A stretch of DNA of 33,318 nt from Ignavibacteriaceae bacterium (GTDB lineage: Bacteria > Bacteroidota > Ignavibacteria > Ignavibacteriales > Ignavibacteriaceae): positions 1 through 33,318 of the forward strand of contig JACZKK010000101.1 in NCBI GenBank assembly GCA_014860115.1, given 5' to 3'. A program made the translations under genes and the position numbers. Below, piece after piece: positions 16,521-24,736 of the stretch; positions within the stretch are counted from its first letter, which is position 1, and every line of letters begins with the position of its first letter. The notes beneath the pieces are model-generated. The model ran no database searches, was not told where the DNA came from, and saw nothing but the letters and a program-made list of their open reading frames with translations.

Positions 16521-17762
16521 ATGAATGACGAAAATCAAGAAATAAAAGAATTGCTTCTGCTGCAGCGTGTTGCTCAGAGGATCAATTCAATTTTAGACCT
16601 GGATCTTCTTCTCGAAGAAGTTGTAAGTGATGTTGCACAAACTTTCGGTTATTCGCGCTCTGGTGTTTTGCTTAAAGATGAACAGACCAATGAACTGGTA
16701 ATCGTAGCTGTCCGCGGCTGGACCGTTAACTTTCACGTGAAAGGTGACCGATTCAAGATTGGAGAATATGGAATGGTTGGACACGTTGGCTTGACTGAAG
16801 AAACTTATTATTCGCCGGATGTGACACTAGACCCGTATTATCAGGTAAGTGAAGAATCTACGCGTTCAGAACTTGACATCCCCTTGAAAATTCATGGTCG
16901 ACTAATTGGAGTATTTAATTTCCAGCATCAGGAAGCAAATGCATTCACAAATTCCCGAATCCAACTACTTGAGGCATTGGCAGGTCATGTAGCAACAGCA
17001 ATCGAGAATGCCCGGTTATTTGAAAATGAGCGGAAGGAAAAAGACCGTCTGGTTGGAGAACTTAATGAAGCGCGTAGTGTCCAGCTTAGTTTGTTTCCTG
17101 ACTGGACTCCGGACATTCCGGGATTTGAAATAACAGGGTTGTGTATTCCCTGCCGTGAAGTTGGCGGTGATTGGTTCGACTATATTCCTCTCCCTGACGG
17201 AAGAATAGCAATTGTGCTTGCGGATGTTGCCGGTAAAGGAACAGGTGCTGCTTTGCTAATGGCATCCACACGAAGCGTATTGAGAATGTTTGCCGAACGA
17301 GGTTTGTCACCGGGTGAAGTTCTGACCAAAGTAAATGATACGTTAGTAAAAGATTTTCCCAAAACAAGGTTTGTTACGATGATTTATGCAATTGTAAATC
17401 CATCAGGTAAGAATATTGTATTTGCCAATGCCGGTCATCCTCCTCCATTGTTTGCAGATTCAGAAGGGGGAAGGTTTTTGAATTTCAATTCAGGATTACC
17501 ATTGGGTATTCAGGAAGGATTCTTTCCTGAACATAGTTTTGAATTACCTTCGGTCAGCCGCCTGCTATTTTATTCAGATGGAATTAGTGAAGCAATGAAC
17601 CAGGTATCAGAAGAATATGGCGACAAACGTATTTTTGAACAGATGATTAATCCAGACGCTACCATAAAGAATCTGCTTGATGATGTTCAGACTTTTATAA
17701 GTGGTTTTCCTGCATCGGATGATATGACTGTTGTGATGATAAAATCACAAGATATTTTGTGA
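16521..17762 (+). CDS. GAF-domain PP2C/SpoIIE-type protein phosphatase (RsbU-like)
   Basis: The 413-residue protein has an N-terminal GAF sensor domain (~10-165), a short helical linker (FENERKEKDRLVGELNEA) and a SpoIIE/PP2C phosphatase domain (~190-410). Metal-binding acidic residues are visible at Asp217 and Asp220 (GGDWFD), Asp235 (ADVAGKG), Asp353 (YSDGISEA) and Asp400-401 (SDDMTVV). Proteins of this form dephosphorylate anti-sigma-factor antagonists in partner-switching stress pathways. No antagonist or anti-sigma gene is adjacent, so its target must lie elsewhere. It is transcribed away from the TM1266-like gene, with a 178-base divergent region between them in which I see no clear promoter match. 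Confidence 0.85.
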   Translation: MNDENQEIKELLLLQRVAQRINSILDLDLLLEEVVSDVAQTFGYSRSGVLLKDEQTNELVIVAVRGWTVNFHVKGDRFKIGEYGMVGHVGLTEETYYSPDVTLDPYYQVSEESTRSELDIPLKIHGRLIGVFNFQHQEANAFTNSRIQLLEALAGHVATAIENARLFENERKEKDRLVGELNEARSVQLSLFPDWTPDIPGFEITGLCIPCREVGGDWFDYIPLPDGRIAIVLADVAGKGTGAALLMASTRSVLRMFAERGLSPGEVLTKVNDTLVKDFPKTRFVTMIYAIVNPSGKNIVFANAGHPPPLFADSEGGRFLNFNSGLPLGIQEGFFPEHSFELPSVSRLLFYSDGISEAMNQVSEEYGDKRIFEQMINPDATIKNLLDDVQTFISGFPASDDMTVVMIKSQDIL

Positions 17763-17902
17763 TTGTAGCGAGAAAGAAATAGCAATTTAACAAGTGTGCA
17801 TCTTTACTGCTTAAGAAAATTTGATTTAATCTTTCTTAAAACTTAAGTTTCTGTAGCACTTATGATTAATGTTCGCTGAAAATAGTTTTTCGTTTATAGA
17901 TT

Positions 17903-18577
17903 ATGAGCAAAGCGAGAATAAAACTTATAATTATTTTTTTCACACTTTCAACATTTTTTAGTTGTGTCCCAAGTTTAGTCTATAGTCCCTCGATCAATTT
18001 ACCACCCAAACCACTTGAAAAAGATGAAACTCAGATTTTAGGCGGAGTTGGATATTTTCCTGAGACACGGCCTGATAGGGTAACCAATAAAATGGCTTTT
18101 GGTGGAGAAGCAACAATTAGATATGCATTCAGTAATTCTTATTCTATGCAGATTGAAGGTTGGTACGATTTTTCAAATAATATTGAGGATGGCAGATGGG
18201 GTTTATCACTTGCGGGTATTATCGTATTTAATGATTCTTCATATTATAGATTAGGACTGATGCCAATTTTTGTAGCTGCATTCGCTGACAATTCTATTGA
18301 GGGTGGTGGTTGCTATATTCCGATTACTTTTTGGTTCAACCATCTTGATCCTATAAACTTTTATGCTGCAATAGGGCCGGTCTTTGGAGTAAGGGATATA
18401 AGTGGTGAAAATAAGGAGTGGGGCTGGGGAATAATTATGAATGCAGGATGTGGTATTCTATTCGAAAATAACATTACCCTGAACCTGGAGTTTGCATTCA
18501 TAAAGCAAGTCAATGAATACAACTCTAGAAGAGACTACTTCTTTTCACCCAGCATAAATATTGGTTATATATTCTAA
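17903..18577 (+). CDS. Putative outer-membrane barrel-like lipoprotein, unknown function
   Basis: The 224-residue product has a lipoprotein signal peptide (hydrophobic stretch followed by the lipobox TFFSC, Cys21). The mature part alternates short aromatic- and glycine-rich strands (ILGGVGYFPE, GGEATIRYAF, WGLSLAGIIVF, FYAAIGPVFGV) and ends with ...SINIGYIF, a terminal Phe typical of outer-membrane barrels. I do not recognise the family. A lipobox on a barrel-like protein is somewhat unusual; the Cys may instead lie within an ordinary signal peptide. Confidence 0.6.
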   Translation: MSKARIKLIIIFFTLSTFFSCVPSLVYSPSINLPPKPLEKDETQILGGVGYFPETRPDRVTNKMAFGGEATIRYAFSNSYSMQIEGWYDFSNNIEDGRWGLSLAGIIVFNDSSYYRLGLMPIFVAAFADNSIEGGGCYIPITFWFNHLDPINFYAAIGPVFGVRDISGENKEWGWGIIMNAGCGILFENNITLNLEFAFIKQVNEYNSRRDYFFSPSINIGYIF

Positions 18578-18597
18578 GCATAAAATCTTCCTCGCCC

Positions 18598-18627
18598 ATT
18601 TGGTCGCAGCACTCAACAATTTGGTCG
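18598..18627 (+). repeat. Pair of ATTTGGTCG direct repeats 21 bases apart
   Basis: Identical 9-mers start at 18598 and 18619, two helical turns apart, in the gap upstream of the calcium-loop gene. CAGCACT follows the first copy and recurs at about 18637. Such spacing fits a dimeric activator site, but there is no independent support. Confidence 0.3.
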
Positions 18628-18676
18628 TGTTCACATCAGCACTTCATCAATTAATAAGATTTTAGCACTCTTTTAA

Positions 18677-18692
18677 CGGCACACGCTTTGTT
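18677..18692 (+). promoter_or_regulatory. Weak sigma-54-like element upstream of the small calcium-loop gene
   Basis: CGGCAC-N5-TTGTT has the -24 GG but GT in place of the -12 GC. It would start transcription only at about 18703, right at the AGCGGAGG ribosome site, so the leader would be very short. Listed because the paralogous gene at 23962 has a better match. Confidence 0.25.
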
Positions 18693-18716
18693 TTCATTTC
18701 AGCGGAGGTAAATAAA

Positions 18717-19091
18717 ATGAAAACATTAATAATAATATTCGCTTTCGGTTTGACCAGCTTTGCATTTGCAATGGAGTCGCAGGACTCTACTCAAAATCAG
18801 AATAAAGAACAGAAGCAGATTCAAACCCAGGAACAGAATAAGGAAAAAAATCAAGGCGACGAAAATCATATCAGGGACAGGAATAGAGTCCACAGCGGTG
18901 ATCAGTTCTCTGGTAAAAACGGTAATAAGAGAGGCAAAGATGTCTTCATAGATAAAGATGGAGACGGCATTGCAGATACACGCGCTGGAGGAATGAGTCT
19001 TGAAAAGATCAGGAAAAGAACGAGAGCAGGTCAAGGCAGCGGTGGACAGGGCGGTAACGGCGGATCCGGTGGCAACGGCGGGCGAAAGTAA
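18717..19091 (+). CDS. Small secreted Gln/Asn/Lys-rich protein with one calcium-type DxDGDG loop
   Basis: The 124-residue product has a clear signal peptide (MKTLIIIFAFGLTSFAFA, cleaved near residue 18) and GGAGG upstream of its ATG. A Gln/Asn/Glu/Lys-rich low-complexity segment (~20-60) is followed by a single acidic loop DKDGDGIADT (~80-89), as in thrombospondin type 3 or EF-hand-like calcium sites. A glycine-rich tail ends in GGNGGRK. It is paralogous in plan, and partly in wording, to the protein at 23962. It lies 21 bases upstream of an outer-membrane barrel gene, probably in one transcript. The function is unknown; calcium binding is inferred from the loop alone. Confidence 0.75.
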   Translation: MKTLIIIFAFGLTSFAFAMESQDSTQNQNKEQKQIQTQEQNKEKNQGDENHIRDRNRVHSGDQFSGKNGNKRGKDVFIDKDGDGIADTRAGGMSLEKIRKRTRAGQGSGGQGGNGGSGGNGGRK

Positions 19092-19112
19092 TTCTTGAAA
19101 CACAATTATTTT

Positions 19113-20213
19113 ATGAAACGAAAAATTAGTTTTCTGAATTTACTTGTTTTACTGATTGCTGTATTTAGCTTCAATTCCTCAGCACAGTTTTATCTCACTG
19201 CCGATGTCGAAGGATATTACGATGATAATATCTTCAATAATTATTTGAATGAATCCGATTTCATAAATGCTTTTACCGGCGAGCTTGGCTACGATTTAGA
19301 ATCAGAGCAAAATAATTTTGAAATCTACTACACAGGTTTTTTAAATCGATATTATCAGTATTCTGATAAATCTACAACCATTCACAAATTCGGTGCAGTT
19401 AACACTTACCTCTTCGCTGAAAATGATAATCCGTTTAATGTTGGACTCAATTACACAATAAGAATAAATAAAGAGGATTACTACATTTATGATTTCAACC
19501 AGGTCTCTGCTTATGCAAATTATATGCATTCAATCAGCGAGAGTAATAAAATTCAGCTCGGTGTAATAGGCAACAGAATTGACTATGAGAATTTTTCTCT
19601 CTTCTCTCACTACCAGCTTAAAGCTTTTTTAAGATCAATAAACAGTTTTGAAAGCCGGACTTCACTCACCGCTGCAGTGGAGATTGATCAAAAAATTTAT
19701 ATTGAAAAGATGCAGAACCAGGGACTTGCTGATGAAGTTCTGCAGTCAAAACTATATTTGCAGTTAGGGCAGGGGATAACAGATGATTTAGGCTTAAGTG
19801 CTTATGCCTTTTTCAGAAATAACCTCAGCGGCGGTAATCGTTATTTCAATACTATAGATTACATCTATTACGAGGAAGAACTATTCAACGATATTTATTC
19901 AAATGAAGGAGTTGAAACCGGATTAACAATGTCTTATCTTTTTCTTCCAAACATAATGGGAAAGATTTCGGGACGATATGAGATTAGAAATTATACAGAC
20001 CTTCCTGCGGCTGATAAGGATGGTAACAATCTTAATGAGTTAAGACAGGATAATCAGTATTCTGCCGGTGCTTCTCTGGAATTTGGTTTGAGTGAAATTA
20101 TTAGTGGGCTTTATCTGTCATTAAATTATAATTATATCAAAAACATTTCCAACGATTACTACTACGATTACAACAACCAGATTTACGCAATTACTTTAGG
20201 TTTTGATTTTTAG
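19113..20213 (+). CDS. Outer-membrane beta-barrel protein, unknown function
   Basis: I place the start at ATG 19113 (MKRKISFLN..., signal peptide ending NSSAQ) instead of an in-frame TTG at 19095; the product has 366 residues. The mature protein begins FYLTADVEGYYDDNIFNN, a phrase common at the N-terminus of outer-membrane barrels of the BBP2/EpsL-like type. It continues as alternating aromatic strands (FEIYYTGFLNRYYQY, LYLQLGQGI, ISGRYEIRNY) and ends ITLGFDF, with the terminal Phe of barrel proteins. It probably forms a channel or scaffold in the outer membrane. It is likely co-transcribed with the small calcium-loop gene before it and ends in a hairpin at 20235-20264. Confidence 0.7.
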   Translation: MKRKISFLNLLVLLIAVFSFNSSAQFYLTADVEGYYDDNIFNNYLNESDFINAFTGELGYDLESEQNNFEIYYTGFLNRYYQYSDKSTTIHKFGAVNTYLFAENDNPFNVGLNYTIRINKEDYYIYDFNQVSAYANYMHSISESNKIQLGVIGNRIDYENFSLFSHYQLKAFLRSINSFESRTSLTAAVEIDQKIYIEKMQNQGLADEVLQSKLYLQLGQGITDDLGLSAYAFFRNNLSGGNRYFNTIDYIYYEEELFNDIYSNEGVETGLTMSYLFLPNIMGKISGRYEIRNYTDLPAADKDGNNLNELRQDNQYSAGASLEFGLSEIISGLYLSLNYNYIKNISNDYYYDYNNQIYAITLGFDF

Positions 20214-20234
20214 AATGCCCTCCTGATTAGACTT

Positions 20235-20270
20235 GGCGGTTACGACTTGTGTAGTTTAACCGCCTTGTTT
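20235..20270. terminator. Hairpin terminator between convergent genes
   Basis: The arms GGCGGTTA (20235-20242) and TAACCGCC (20257-20264) are followed by TTGTTTATTTT. It serves the barrel gene on the plus strand and may also act for the converging regulator gene that ends at 20296. Confidence 0.7.
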
Positions 20271-20295
20271 ATTTTAATTATAAAATGGAAGATCG

Positions 20296-21660
20296 TTAGT
20301 GTTTAATATTATACTTCTTCAGCTTGTATCTCAAATTTCGCTCAGTTAGTCCTAATAATTTTCCGGCTTTAGTTTGATTACCTCCGCTTTCCTGAAGAGC
20401 ATCGAATATTAATTGTTTTTCAAGTGCCTCAACCTGCTCAGTAAGATTTCCTTCTCCAAACGCGGGTAGAGTTTTCTCTTCTTTAAATCCTTTTATATTC
20501 ATCGGCAGGTCGTTTAGAGTTATTACTTTTACCCGTGTTAAAACAACCGCTCGCTCAACTATGTTTTCCAACTCGCGGACGTTACCGGGATAATTGTATT
20601 TCATCAGCACATCAGCAGCCTCTTTCGAAATCTCAAGCTTGTCCTTTTTATTTTCTTTGCAATACTTATCAATAAAGTTTTCAATCATCGGAAGTATGTC
20701 TTCTCTCCTTTCGCGTAGCGGCGGAATTTTTATCGAGACTACGTTTAGCCTGTAATAAAGATCTTCCCTGAAAGTTCCTTCTTTGATTTTCTGCTCGAGA
20801 TCTTTGTTCGTTGCCGCTATAATTCTGACATCAACTTCAATTTTTTCTGTGCCGCCGACTCTTTCGAACTGATGTTCCTGAAGAACACGCAAAAGTTTCA
20901 CCTGAATTGATTGAGGAATATCTCCGACTTCATCTAAAAAAATTGTACCACCGTGAGCAATTTCAAATCTTCCTTTCTTCATTTTGTCTGCACCTGTAAA
21001 GGCACCTTTTTCGTGTCCGAACAATTCACTTTCAAGTAAAGTTTCTGTAAGTGCCGGAACATTCACAGCTACAAAAGCTGCATCCCGTCTTGAACTTAAA
21101 AAATGGATTCCTTTAGCCAGAACTTCTTTGCCGGTTCCATTCTCACCAGTAATTAAAACATTTGCTTTACTGTCTGCAACCCTCGCAGCAATGTTTATTA
21201 CTTCCTCCATCTTCTGAGATTGAGAAACGATAGCAGAGATTTTATACTTCTCCTGCAATTGAGTTTTTAATAATTGATTTTCAGATTTTAGATTTTTATG
21301 CTCGATGATTCTCTCAATCATTAAATCAAGTTCATCCAGATCAACTGGTTTTGAAATGTAATCAAATGCACCGAGCCGCATTGCTTTAACTGCATTTTCT
21401 ACAGTTCCAAATGCGGTTACAATTACAAGACTGATTTCAGGATTTATTTTCTTTACCTGCTCAAGAACTTCGATTCCATTTAAATCAGGCATTTTAAAAT
21501 CTGAAAGAATAATATCAACAGGGTGTGACTTGGTAAATTCAATTCCTTCTTTACCTGATGAAGCAGAAAGGATTGTGTAACCCTTTTTCTTAAGATAACC
21601 TGTGAGCACATCTCTCTGTGCAGCTTCATCATCAATTACTAAAATGTTGTAGTCTTTCAT
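20296..21660 (-). CDS. NtrC-family sigma-54-dependent response regulator
   Basis: The 454-residue product has a receiver domain (1-~120, phosphoacceptor Asp54 in LSDFKMPD). An AAA+ sigma-54 activation domain (~140-370) shows Walker A GENGTGKE, the sigma-54-contacting GAFTGA loop, Walker B IFLDEVGD and an arginine-finger region. A Fis-type helix-turn-helix (~410-454, GGNQTKAGKLLGLTERNLRYKL) completes it. It activates transcription from -24/-12 promoters after phosphorylation. Its start codon overlaps the stop of the upstream sensor kinase by 4 bases (ATGA), which makes them a translationally coupled pair. Candidate targets in the window are the promoter-like elements at 23894, 8844 and 29495. 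Confidence 0.95.
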   Translation of the reverse strand: MKDYNILVIDDEAAQRDVLTGYLKKKGYTILSASSGKEGIEFTKSHPVDIILSDFKMPDLNGIEVLEQVKKINPEISLVIVTAFGTVENAVKAMRLGAFDYISKPVDLDELDLMIERIIEHKNLKSENQLLKTQLQEKYKISAIVSQSQKMEEVINIAARVADSKANVLITGENGTGKEVLAKGIHFLSSRRDAAFVAVNVPALTETLLESELFGHEKGAFTGADKMKKGRFEIAHGGTIFLDEVGDIPQSIQVKLLRVLQEHQFERVGGTEKIEVDVRIIAATNKDLEQKIKEGTFREDLYYRLNVVSIKIPPLRERREDILPMIENFIDKYCKENKKDKLEISKEAADVLMKYNYPGNVRELENIVERAVVLTRVKVITLNDLPMNIKGFKEEKTLPAFGEGNLTEQVEALEKQLIFDALQESGGNQTKAGKLLGLTERNLRYKLKKYNIKH

Positions 21661-23681
21661 GTTTGCGGTATGGTTATTTTAAATTTTGTGTATGTGTTTA
21701 TCTCGCTGAAAACTTCAATTGTCCCATTATGTTCAGCGATAATTTTTTGAACAATGCTTAAGCCCAGTCCCGTACCTTCCGGTTTTGATGTGTAGTAAAG
21801 ATCGAATATCTTGTTTCTAACATTTTCGGGAATACCTTTGCCGTTATCTGCTATTTCAATATTCAAATCATTTCCCTTCCTAAAATAATTTATTTCAACC
21901 TTACCTTTTTTCTCAACTGCATCAATTGCGTTTTGAACAAGGTTCATCATTGATTGTTTGATTAGCTCTGGATCAATCTTCATATCAAAAGATTGATCAG
22001 ATAAAACAATTAGTTCAACTCCTTTAATTTTTGCCTGATCAGAAAACAATCTATAAATATCATCAAAAAAAGCTTTTGCATTTATCTTCTTAATCTGAAG
22101 ACTTAGCGGCTTTGCGTAACTCAGAAACTGTGTAATGATTTTGTTAATTCTTGTAACCTCGCTTCTCAAAAGACTTGTAATGCTGTGATATTCTTCTGAA
22201 TCTTTTTCAACTTTAAATTCTTTGTCAAGTCGTTGGGCTATCATCCCGATTGCATTGATTGGATTCCTGATTTCGTGTGCAACCCCCGAAGCAAGTTCAC
22301 CCATTGCTGAAAGTTTCTCTTTACGCTTTGATTCTTCTTCAAGGCGGCGTGATTCGGTTAAATCGTTTATAACGATAATAAAATTCTCTTTGCCATCTTC
22401 ATCTTTATTCCTGGTGAAATTCAGAAGCAGGTATTTTCGTTCATCTCCGATTGCTGTATCAATTGCAACATCTGCACATTGTTCACCGCTGTTTTTACAA
22501 TATTCGAGTAATGATCTGGAAATATCGTCAGATAATTCTGAAAGATTTTTCTGAATGATATCTTCATCTCTCCTTTTAAAGAGATTTTTCGAGGATTTGT
22601 TGAAAAGCGTAATTTGCATTTGTTCATCAACTACAATAACCGCTTCACCCATATTCTCAAGCACAGTAGAAGTAAATGTTTTGAATTTTTTAAATTCGTT
22701 TGAAACGGTCTTAAGATTTTGAGTAGTGAATATTATGCTGAGAATAATTACCCCTATCGCAGCAAGAACCAGAGAAATGATGATCAGTCTTCTCACCATT
22801 CTGTCCTCAACAGCCCGGACTTCATCAAGAGTCAAACCTATTCTGAATATTCCGATCACTTCGCCGTCATAATTAAGTCTTTTTACACTCTCAAAAATCT
22901 CCTGATTTTTATATATGTGAGTTCTGGAATAGATTTTATCAGAATTAATAGCGGATACCAAAAACGGATCCGATACAATCGAGCTTATAGTGTCAACAGA
23001 TGAACCGGCGGCAAGAATTCCCAGCGAATCCTGCAACACGATGTATTCAATTCCCTGATTGTCTGAAATATCCCTGATTATTTTCCCAAGCCCGATTCTT
23101 TTCCTGAATTCTAAAAATTCTTCAGCATCAAGATTTATGACAATAGCACCTCTTTTATTTGAACGTGCAATTGCTACAGCAAATCTCTGTCCATCTGTGA
23201 ACTCTGCTTGTTTTAAACCAATAACAAATTCTTTCAACCCATCTTTCAATATGGGTTCTAACTCTTCTGATCTATTGATGTTTTCTTCACCATGAGGATG
23301 ATCCTCTTCCGGAATTCTGCTTGAAAGAACTCGCATACCGTTTTGATTAAAAATATTAATTCTGAAAAGTGAGTTCTCTCTGCCAATTTCAAACAGTTTC
23401 TGCTGAGTAAGCAGGTTCAAGCTGTCAAGTTTTTTTATTAGCCTGGCATTATTAAACAATCTTTCAGCAATAAGATATTCAATCTCTTCGCTTGAGTTTA
23501 ATGCGTTTATGCTGCTTTGGTTTACGGTTTCAATTAATGAAGAAGATTGCTCGGTAAGTAAATGAAGAATCTCTCCTTTGCTTTGCTTAAGTTCTATAAA
23601 AGCAGATACAACCATAAGAGCACCGACAATTAGCGCAACTGCTATGATTACCTTCGGCTGAAGTGTATTTAAGAAATTCAT
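21657..23681 (-). CDS. Sensor histidine kinase paired with the NtrC-type regulator
   Basis: I use ATG at 23681 (an in-frame TTG lies 6 bases upstream); the product has 674 residues. Transmembrane helix 1 (~9-29) and helix 2 (~298-320) flank a ~270-residue extracytoplasmic sensor region that is probably a Cache-like domain and contains a DHPHGEE cluster near residues 127-133. A PAS domain (~338-445), a HisKA domain with the phospho-accepting His469 (GVAHEIRNP) and an ATPase domain (NLVQNAIDAV, DNGKGIPE, GTGLGLSIV) follow. The organisation is that of NtrB/AtoS/ZraS-type kinases. The His/acidic cluster could bind a metal, but this is speculative. It is transcribed divergently from the calcium-loop gene at 23962. 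Confidence 0.93.
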   Translation of the reverse strand: MNFLNTLQPKVIIAVALIVGALMVVSAFIELKQSKGEILHLLTEQSSSLIETVNQSSINALNSSEEIEYLIAERLFNNARLIKKLDSLNLLTQQKLFEIGRENSLFRINIFNQNGMRVLSSRIPEEDHPHGEENINRSEELEPILKDGLKEFVIGLKQAEFTDGQRFAVAIARSNKRGAIVINLDAEEFLEFRKRIGLGKIIRDISDNQGIEYIVLQDSLGILAAGSSVDTISSIVSDPFLVSAINSDKIYSRTHIYKNQEIFESVKRLNYDGEVIGIFRIGLTLDEVRAVEDRMVRRLIIISLVLAAIGVIILSIIFTTQNLKTVSNEFKKFKTFTSTVLENMGEAVIVVDEQMQITLFNKSSKNLFKRRDEDIIQKNLSELSDDISRSLLEYCKNSGEQCADVAIDTAIGDERKYLLLNFTRNKDEDGKENFIIVINDLTESRRLEEESKRKEKLSAMGELASGVAHEIRNPINAIGMIAQRLDKEFKVEKDSEEYHSITSLLRSEVTRINKIITQFLSYAKPLSLQIKKINAKAFFDDIYRLFSDQAKIKGVELIVLSDQSFDMKIDPELIKQSMMNLVQNAIDAVEKKGKVEINYFRKGNDLNIEIADNGKGIPENVRNKIFDLYYTSKPEGTGLGLSIVQKIIAEHNGTIEVFSEINTYTKFKITIPQT

Positions 23682-23893
23682 ATTCAAAACTAATCAGATT
23701 TAATGCAAGATTGAACTCAGGGGAAAAGACAAAGGCTGAGGTGTAGGTTAAGTCTTTAATGTTATAGTAACCTCGTTTGAAAGTTTAATAAGGCTTCGTC
23801 CACATAGTCGTAACAGTTCGCCCTTAAGGTCGAAGAAAATATTCTCTCCATTTAAAAAGTTTAATTACAGAATAAAATCAAATCATTCTTAAA

Positions 23894-23909
23894 TGGCACA
23901 ACCGTTGAA
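23894..23909 (+). promoter_or_regulatory. Sigma-54-type -24/-12 promoter candidate of the calcium-loop operon
   Basis: TGGCAC-N5-TTGAA matches the consensus TGGCAC-N5-TTGCA in all but the C of the -12 GC. It starts 68 bases before the ATG at 23962 and lies between that gene and the divergent sigma-54 two-component pair. The open frame runs back through this element to an ATG at 23893, but those codons lack a signal peptide and are probably not translated. Confidence 0.5.
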
Positions 23910-23961
23910 TAATACAATAAAAAGTAATTCAAAAAACATCAAACAAAAAAGGAGTAATAAA

Positions 23962-24654
23962 ATGAAAACCACAAAAAATCTTTCGCTAGTGATTACACTG
24001 ATAGTCAGTGTTATTTTCTTTGCGACGTCTGTTCTAGCCCAGGGAGATCCTGTTCAAAACAAAGAGCAAAATAAAATAAAAACTCAGACTCAGGAACAGG
24101 AAAAGAACCAAATAAAAAATCAGGAACAAATTAAATCGCAAGGCGATCCGCAGACACAACTCAAAAATCAAAACCAGAATCAGCTTAAACAACAGAATAA
24201 AAATCAGGTCAAGACTCAGACTAAGGAGCAAAATAAAGTTCACGGAAGCGGTTTTGTAGACAGTGATGGCGACGGCTTTAATGATAATGCACCTGATGCT
24301 GATGGTGATGGAATTCCAAACGGAAGAGATGAAGATTATTCCGGTGTTCAAAACAAAAAGGGTAATGACGGACAGAAAGGATTTATCGATTTGGATGGTG
24401 ATGGAATAAACGATAACTCAGTGGATTCAGATGGTGACGGAGTTCCGAATGGACAGGATCCTGACTATGTAAAACCTAAAGATGGTACCGGTCAGAAAAA
24501 TCAAAATGGCAGAGGCAACAATGGTAATGGTAAAATGTGGGGACCAAAAGATGGAACTGGTAACAGCGGAGTAGGTCCTAAAGATGGCTCTGGTTACGGT
24601 TCAGGTTCTGGTAGCGGAAGCGGAACAGGTACTCAAAGAGGCGGAAGAAAGTAA
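23962..24654 (+). CDS. Secreted Gln/Asn/Lys-rich protein with four calcium-type DxDGDG loops
   Basis: The start is ATG 23962 with AAGGAG 7 bases upstream and a proper signal peptide (MKTTKNLSL...SVLAQ). The 230-residue product has a Lys/Gln/Asn-rich segment (~30-95, many NQ, KEQNK and QTQ repeats). Two tandem copies of a double loop follow (DSDGDGFNDN...DADGDGIPNGRDEDY, then DLDGDGINDN...DSDGDGVPNGQDPDY), as in thrombospondin type 3 repeats, which bind calcium. The tail is Gly/Ser-rich and ends GRK like that of its smaller paralogue at 18717. It is the first gene after the divergent sigma-54 kinase/regulator and is followed by a terminator. The function is unknown; a periplasmic or surface calcium-binding or metal-buffering role is inferred. 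Confidence 0.8.
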   Translation: MKTTKNLSLVITLIVSVIFFATSVLAQGDPVQNKEQNKIKTQTQEQEKNQIKNQEQIKSQGDPQTQLKNQNQNQLKQQNKNQVKTQTKEQNKVHGSGFVDSDGDGFNDNAPDADGDGIPNGRDEDYSGVQNKKGNDGQKGFIDLDGDGINDNSVDSDGDGVPNGQDPDYVKPKDGTGQKNQNGRGNNGNGKMWGPKDGTGNSGVGPKDGSGYGSGSGSGSGTGTQRGGRK

Positions 24655-24676
24655 TTAAAGTCTTAAACTAAATAAT

Positions 24677-24704
24677 AAGGACGGCAGCTACTGTCGTCCT
24701 TTCT
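24677..24704 (+). terminator. Rho-independent terminator
   Basis: AAGGACGGCAG (24677-24687) pairs with CTGTCGTCCTT (24691-24701) through one G-U pair and a 3-base loop, and ends in TTTCT. It lies 23 bases after the calcium-loop gene and separates it, at least partly, from the DUF2202 gene. Confidence 0.85.
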
Positions 24705-24736
24705 AATTAACAATCATAAAATACAGAGAGGTTCTT

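Noticed and set aside
23682-23760. Sigma-54 promoter on the minus strand for the kinase gene (TTGCA present)
   Set aside because: The -12 box is good but the -24 position reads GA, not GG, so it does not meet the minimal pattern.
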